Source: Edaphobacter sp.
GTDB taxonomy: Bacteria > Acidobacteriota > Terriglobia > Terriglobales > Acidobacteriaceae
Assembly: GCF_028283685.1 (NCBI RefSeq)
Contig: NZ_JAPWKF010000001.1
Span: 1-64,000, forward strand
DNA length: 64,000 bases
Reading direction: 5' to 3'
Both the position numbers and the translations under genes were made by a program. Each line of letters opens with the position of its first letter. Position 1 is the stretch's first letter. Shown here one piece after another: positions 62,477 to 64,000 of this stretch. The notes beneath the pieces are model-generated. The model had not been told where the DNA came from. It did not search any database and saw only the letters and a program-made list of their open reading frames with translations.

Positions 62477-64000
62477 TCAGAAGAGCAGCTTGGCGCCAAA
62501 CTGCAATTGGCGGGGCGTATTTGCCTGCGAGGTAATCTGGCCAAAGCTGGTGGAGCTTACGTTCGTGTTTGGAGAACCAAACTGCACGTGGTTGAAGGCG
62601 TTGAAAGCTTCTGCGCGTAGTTGAATTGACGTCTCCCGGTAAGGATGAAACTCCTTGAAAAGGGAGAAGTCTGTTGTAACCAGCCTGTGAGTCAGAAGAC
62701 CGCTCAGGTAGGCGGGTGCGTTGCCGAGGGTGAAGGCGGCGGGTTGCGAGAAGGCACTCGTATTGAAGTACTGGTTGAGCCGGTCGTGGATGTCTCCCGA
62801 GAGGGAAGGTTTGGTTCCATTCCAGTTGGCATATTCCATGGGGTTTCCCAGACCCGAGACGTTGCTTGCGGTGATCTGCAGGGGGCTGCCGCTCTGGATC
62901 GTAGTGATGCCGTTAACCTGCCACCCACCGATCAACGTATCGAGGGTGCGGTTCATGTTGCCGCCGAAATGCCGGCCTCTCCCCACAGGTAACTGAGCAA
63001 TATAGCCTGCAACAAAGCGATGAGGCATGTGCTGGCTGGCCACAGCATAGTCTGCCGATGGGTTGTAGCTATCCTGATGCGAGACGTTCGTGTCGTATGA
63101 CTTTGAGAAGACATAGGATGCGTTGATCTGCACACCGTGGCCCATTCGTTTGTCGTACTTGATCTGCAGGCCGTCGTACTTGGTTTGCGCACCTGGCAGG
63201 AAGAGCGGTTGAACGCTGGTGAACTGCGGGTACGGACGCAGCAGTTGTCCGCGGGAAATCTGTGGCGCCGCAAGTGTTCCCGACTGAATGACGCCATAGA
63301 ACGGATTGCTGACGAGATCGTTCAGGTGGGAACCGAGCGAGAGGGCTGAGGTTGGCAGCTGGTTGAAGTCGATTCCGCCTTCGCGACTTTGTTGCAGCTT
63401 CAAGGCGTGATTGCCTGCGTATCCGATCTGAAGATGTGAATCCCATGGAAGTTCGCGATCGATATTGAAGCCATATTGCTCGACGTAAGGAGTGACGGTG
63501 TTCCGGACGAAGGCCTGGATCTGCCCGCCAACGCCGGTTGCCAGTCCGCCTGCGGCTCCGGGAGGAGGCTGGAAGCCGCTTGGAAAAGGATTGTCAAGTG
63601 TGTCGTATGGTGTGATGCCGTCAACGGAACCAACCCAGGTGTTCTGCACACGGAAACCAAATGGGCCGACCGTTCCCTGAGCTGCCTGTGGAGATGGAGC
63701 ATAGAGGATGCCGAAGGCTGCGTGAATGACGGTCTTGTTGTCGACCTGATAGGCGAGTCCTAGACGCGGTGCAATGTTGTTCGCGTCGTAGTTGAACTGA
63801 TGTCGGTCTCGTCCGTCGACGCCGACAAAGACGAGTCCTCCGCGAAGATTGCCGATCCCCGAGGCGCCGGCCAGAGGTGAGGCTGCGTTGGGATCGAAGT
63901 AATTGATACGATTGAAGCGCTCAGTACGCGGTGTCTCCAGGTCGTAACGGACACCGTAGCTGAGGGTCAACCTCGGTGTCGCGCGCCAGTCATCCTGCGC
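62477..64000 (-). CDS. TonB-dependent Oar-like receptor, C-terminal part (runs off window)
   Basis: The last 507 codons are visible; the frame stays open to the right edge (DDWRATPRLTLSYGVRYDLETPR near the edge). Outer-membrane beta-barrel features: RVQNTWVGSVDGITPYDT, YVEQYGFNIDRELPW, DGLQIKYDKRMGHGVQINASYVFSKSYD, RHFGGNMNRTLDTLIGGWQVNGITTIQSG and a C-terminus ending in ...QLQFGAKLLF, terminal Phe as for outer-membrane assembly. The signal, Ig and plug domains must lie outside. Same family as the 1144-residue receptor at 37395. Confidence 0.88.
   Translation of the reverse strand, partial: AQDDWRATPRLTLSYGVRYDLETPRTERFNRINYFDPNAASPLAGASGIGNLRGGLVFVGVDGRDRHQFNYDANNIAPRLGLAYQVDNKTVIHAAFGILYAPSPQAAQGTVGPFGFRVQNTWVGSVDGITPYDTLDNPFPSGFQPPPGAAGGLATGVGGQIQAFVRNTVTPYVEQYGFNIDRELPWDSHLQIGYAGNHALKLQQSREGGIDFNQLPTSALSLGSHLNDLVSNPFYGVIQSGTLAAPQISRGQLLRPYPQFTSVQPLFLPGAQTKYDGLQIKYDKRMGHGVQINASYVFSKSYDTNVSHQDSYNPSADYAVASQHMPHRFVAGYIAQLPVGRGRHFGGNMNRTLDTLIGGWQVNGITTIQSGSPLQITASNVSGLGNPMEYANWNGTKPSLSGDIHDRLNQYFNTSAFSQPAAFTLGNAPAYLSGLLTHRLVTTDFSLFKEFHPYRETSIQLRAEAFNAFNHVQFGSPNTNVSSTSFGQITSQANTPRQLQFGAKLLF

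Noticed and set aside
1..64000. tRNA, rRNA, CRISPR arrays, insertion sequences, riboswitches
   Set aside because: No cloverleaf-like T-loop with matching acceptor, no regularly spaced direct repeats, no transposase and no terminal inverted repeats were recognised; a tRNAscan/Infernal run would be decisive.

Overview
The window looks like a chromosomal segment of an Acidobacteriota bacterium close to Terriglobus, Edaphobacter or Granulicella. This is an inference from gene content: Oar-like TonB-dependent receptors with a carboxypeptidase-regulatory N-terminus, twin ferritin-like exported proteins beside a SigK/RskA pair, a GH3/PA14 beta-glycosidase, and a relic of a conserved acidobacterial membrane-anchored protein. 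No rRNA, tRNA, CRISPR array or insertion sequence was recognised.

Layout. 0.5-18 kb is rich in efflux and TetR control: a TetR plus small membrane protein; an AcrR-like TetR divergent from a complete RND tripartite pump (adaptor, HAE1 transporter, outer-membrane factor); a MarR regulator; a secreted GH3 glycosidase; and a second pump laid out like E. coli ytcA-mdtNOP (outer-membrane protein, YtcA lipoprotein, HlyD adaptor, FUSC permease) divergent from its own TetR. Three palindromes sit exactly where TetR operators would be expected. 18-23 kb holds pyrimidine nucleoside salvage (nupC, pyrimidine-nucleoside phosphorylase, cdd) with a diguanylate cyclase inserted. 22.9-28 kb is a tightly overlapping chemosensory operon cheA-cheW-cheY-cheB-cheR without a receptor gene. 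28-37 kb is housekeeping: a class A PBP, proS (with an apparent one-base frameshift), a GNAT enzyme, kdsD, a TlpA thioredoxin with a free-standing DsbD N-domain, and an AlaC-type aminotransferase. 37.4-40.8 kb is a large Oar-like receptor.

41-57 kb is the most distinctive part: a Wzx/Wzy-type exopolysaccharide locus. Nine minus-strand genes run polymerisation co-factor, degenerate BY-kinase-like ATPase, short export protein, flippase, polymerase/ligase, GT26, a WecA-like priming enzyme fused to a Rossmann domain, GT4, and a secreted protein of unknown function. Divergent from it are a secreted beta-helix/NodB deacetylase and an XRE regulator. A paralogue of the unknown secreted protein lies just beyond, so the locus is bracketed by two members of an uncharacterised exported family.

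57-61 kb carries an anti-sigma/sigma pair downstream of two exported ferritin-like proteins. 61-64 kb is decaying sequence: a pseudogene broken by a stop codon and a 16-bp tandem duplication, a 57-codon tail of a TonB-type receptor, and then the C-terminal part of another such receptor running off the right edge.
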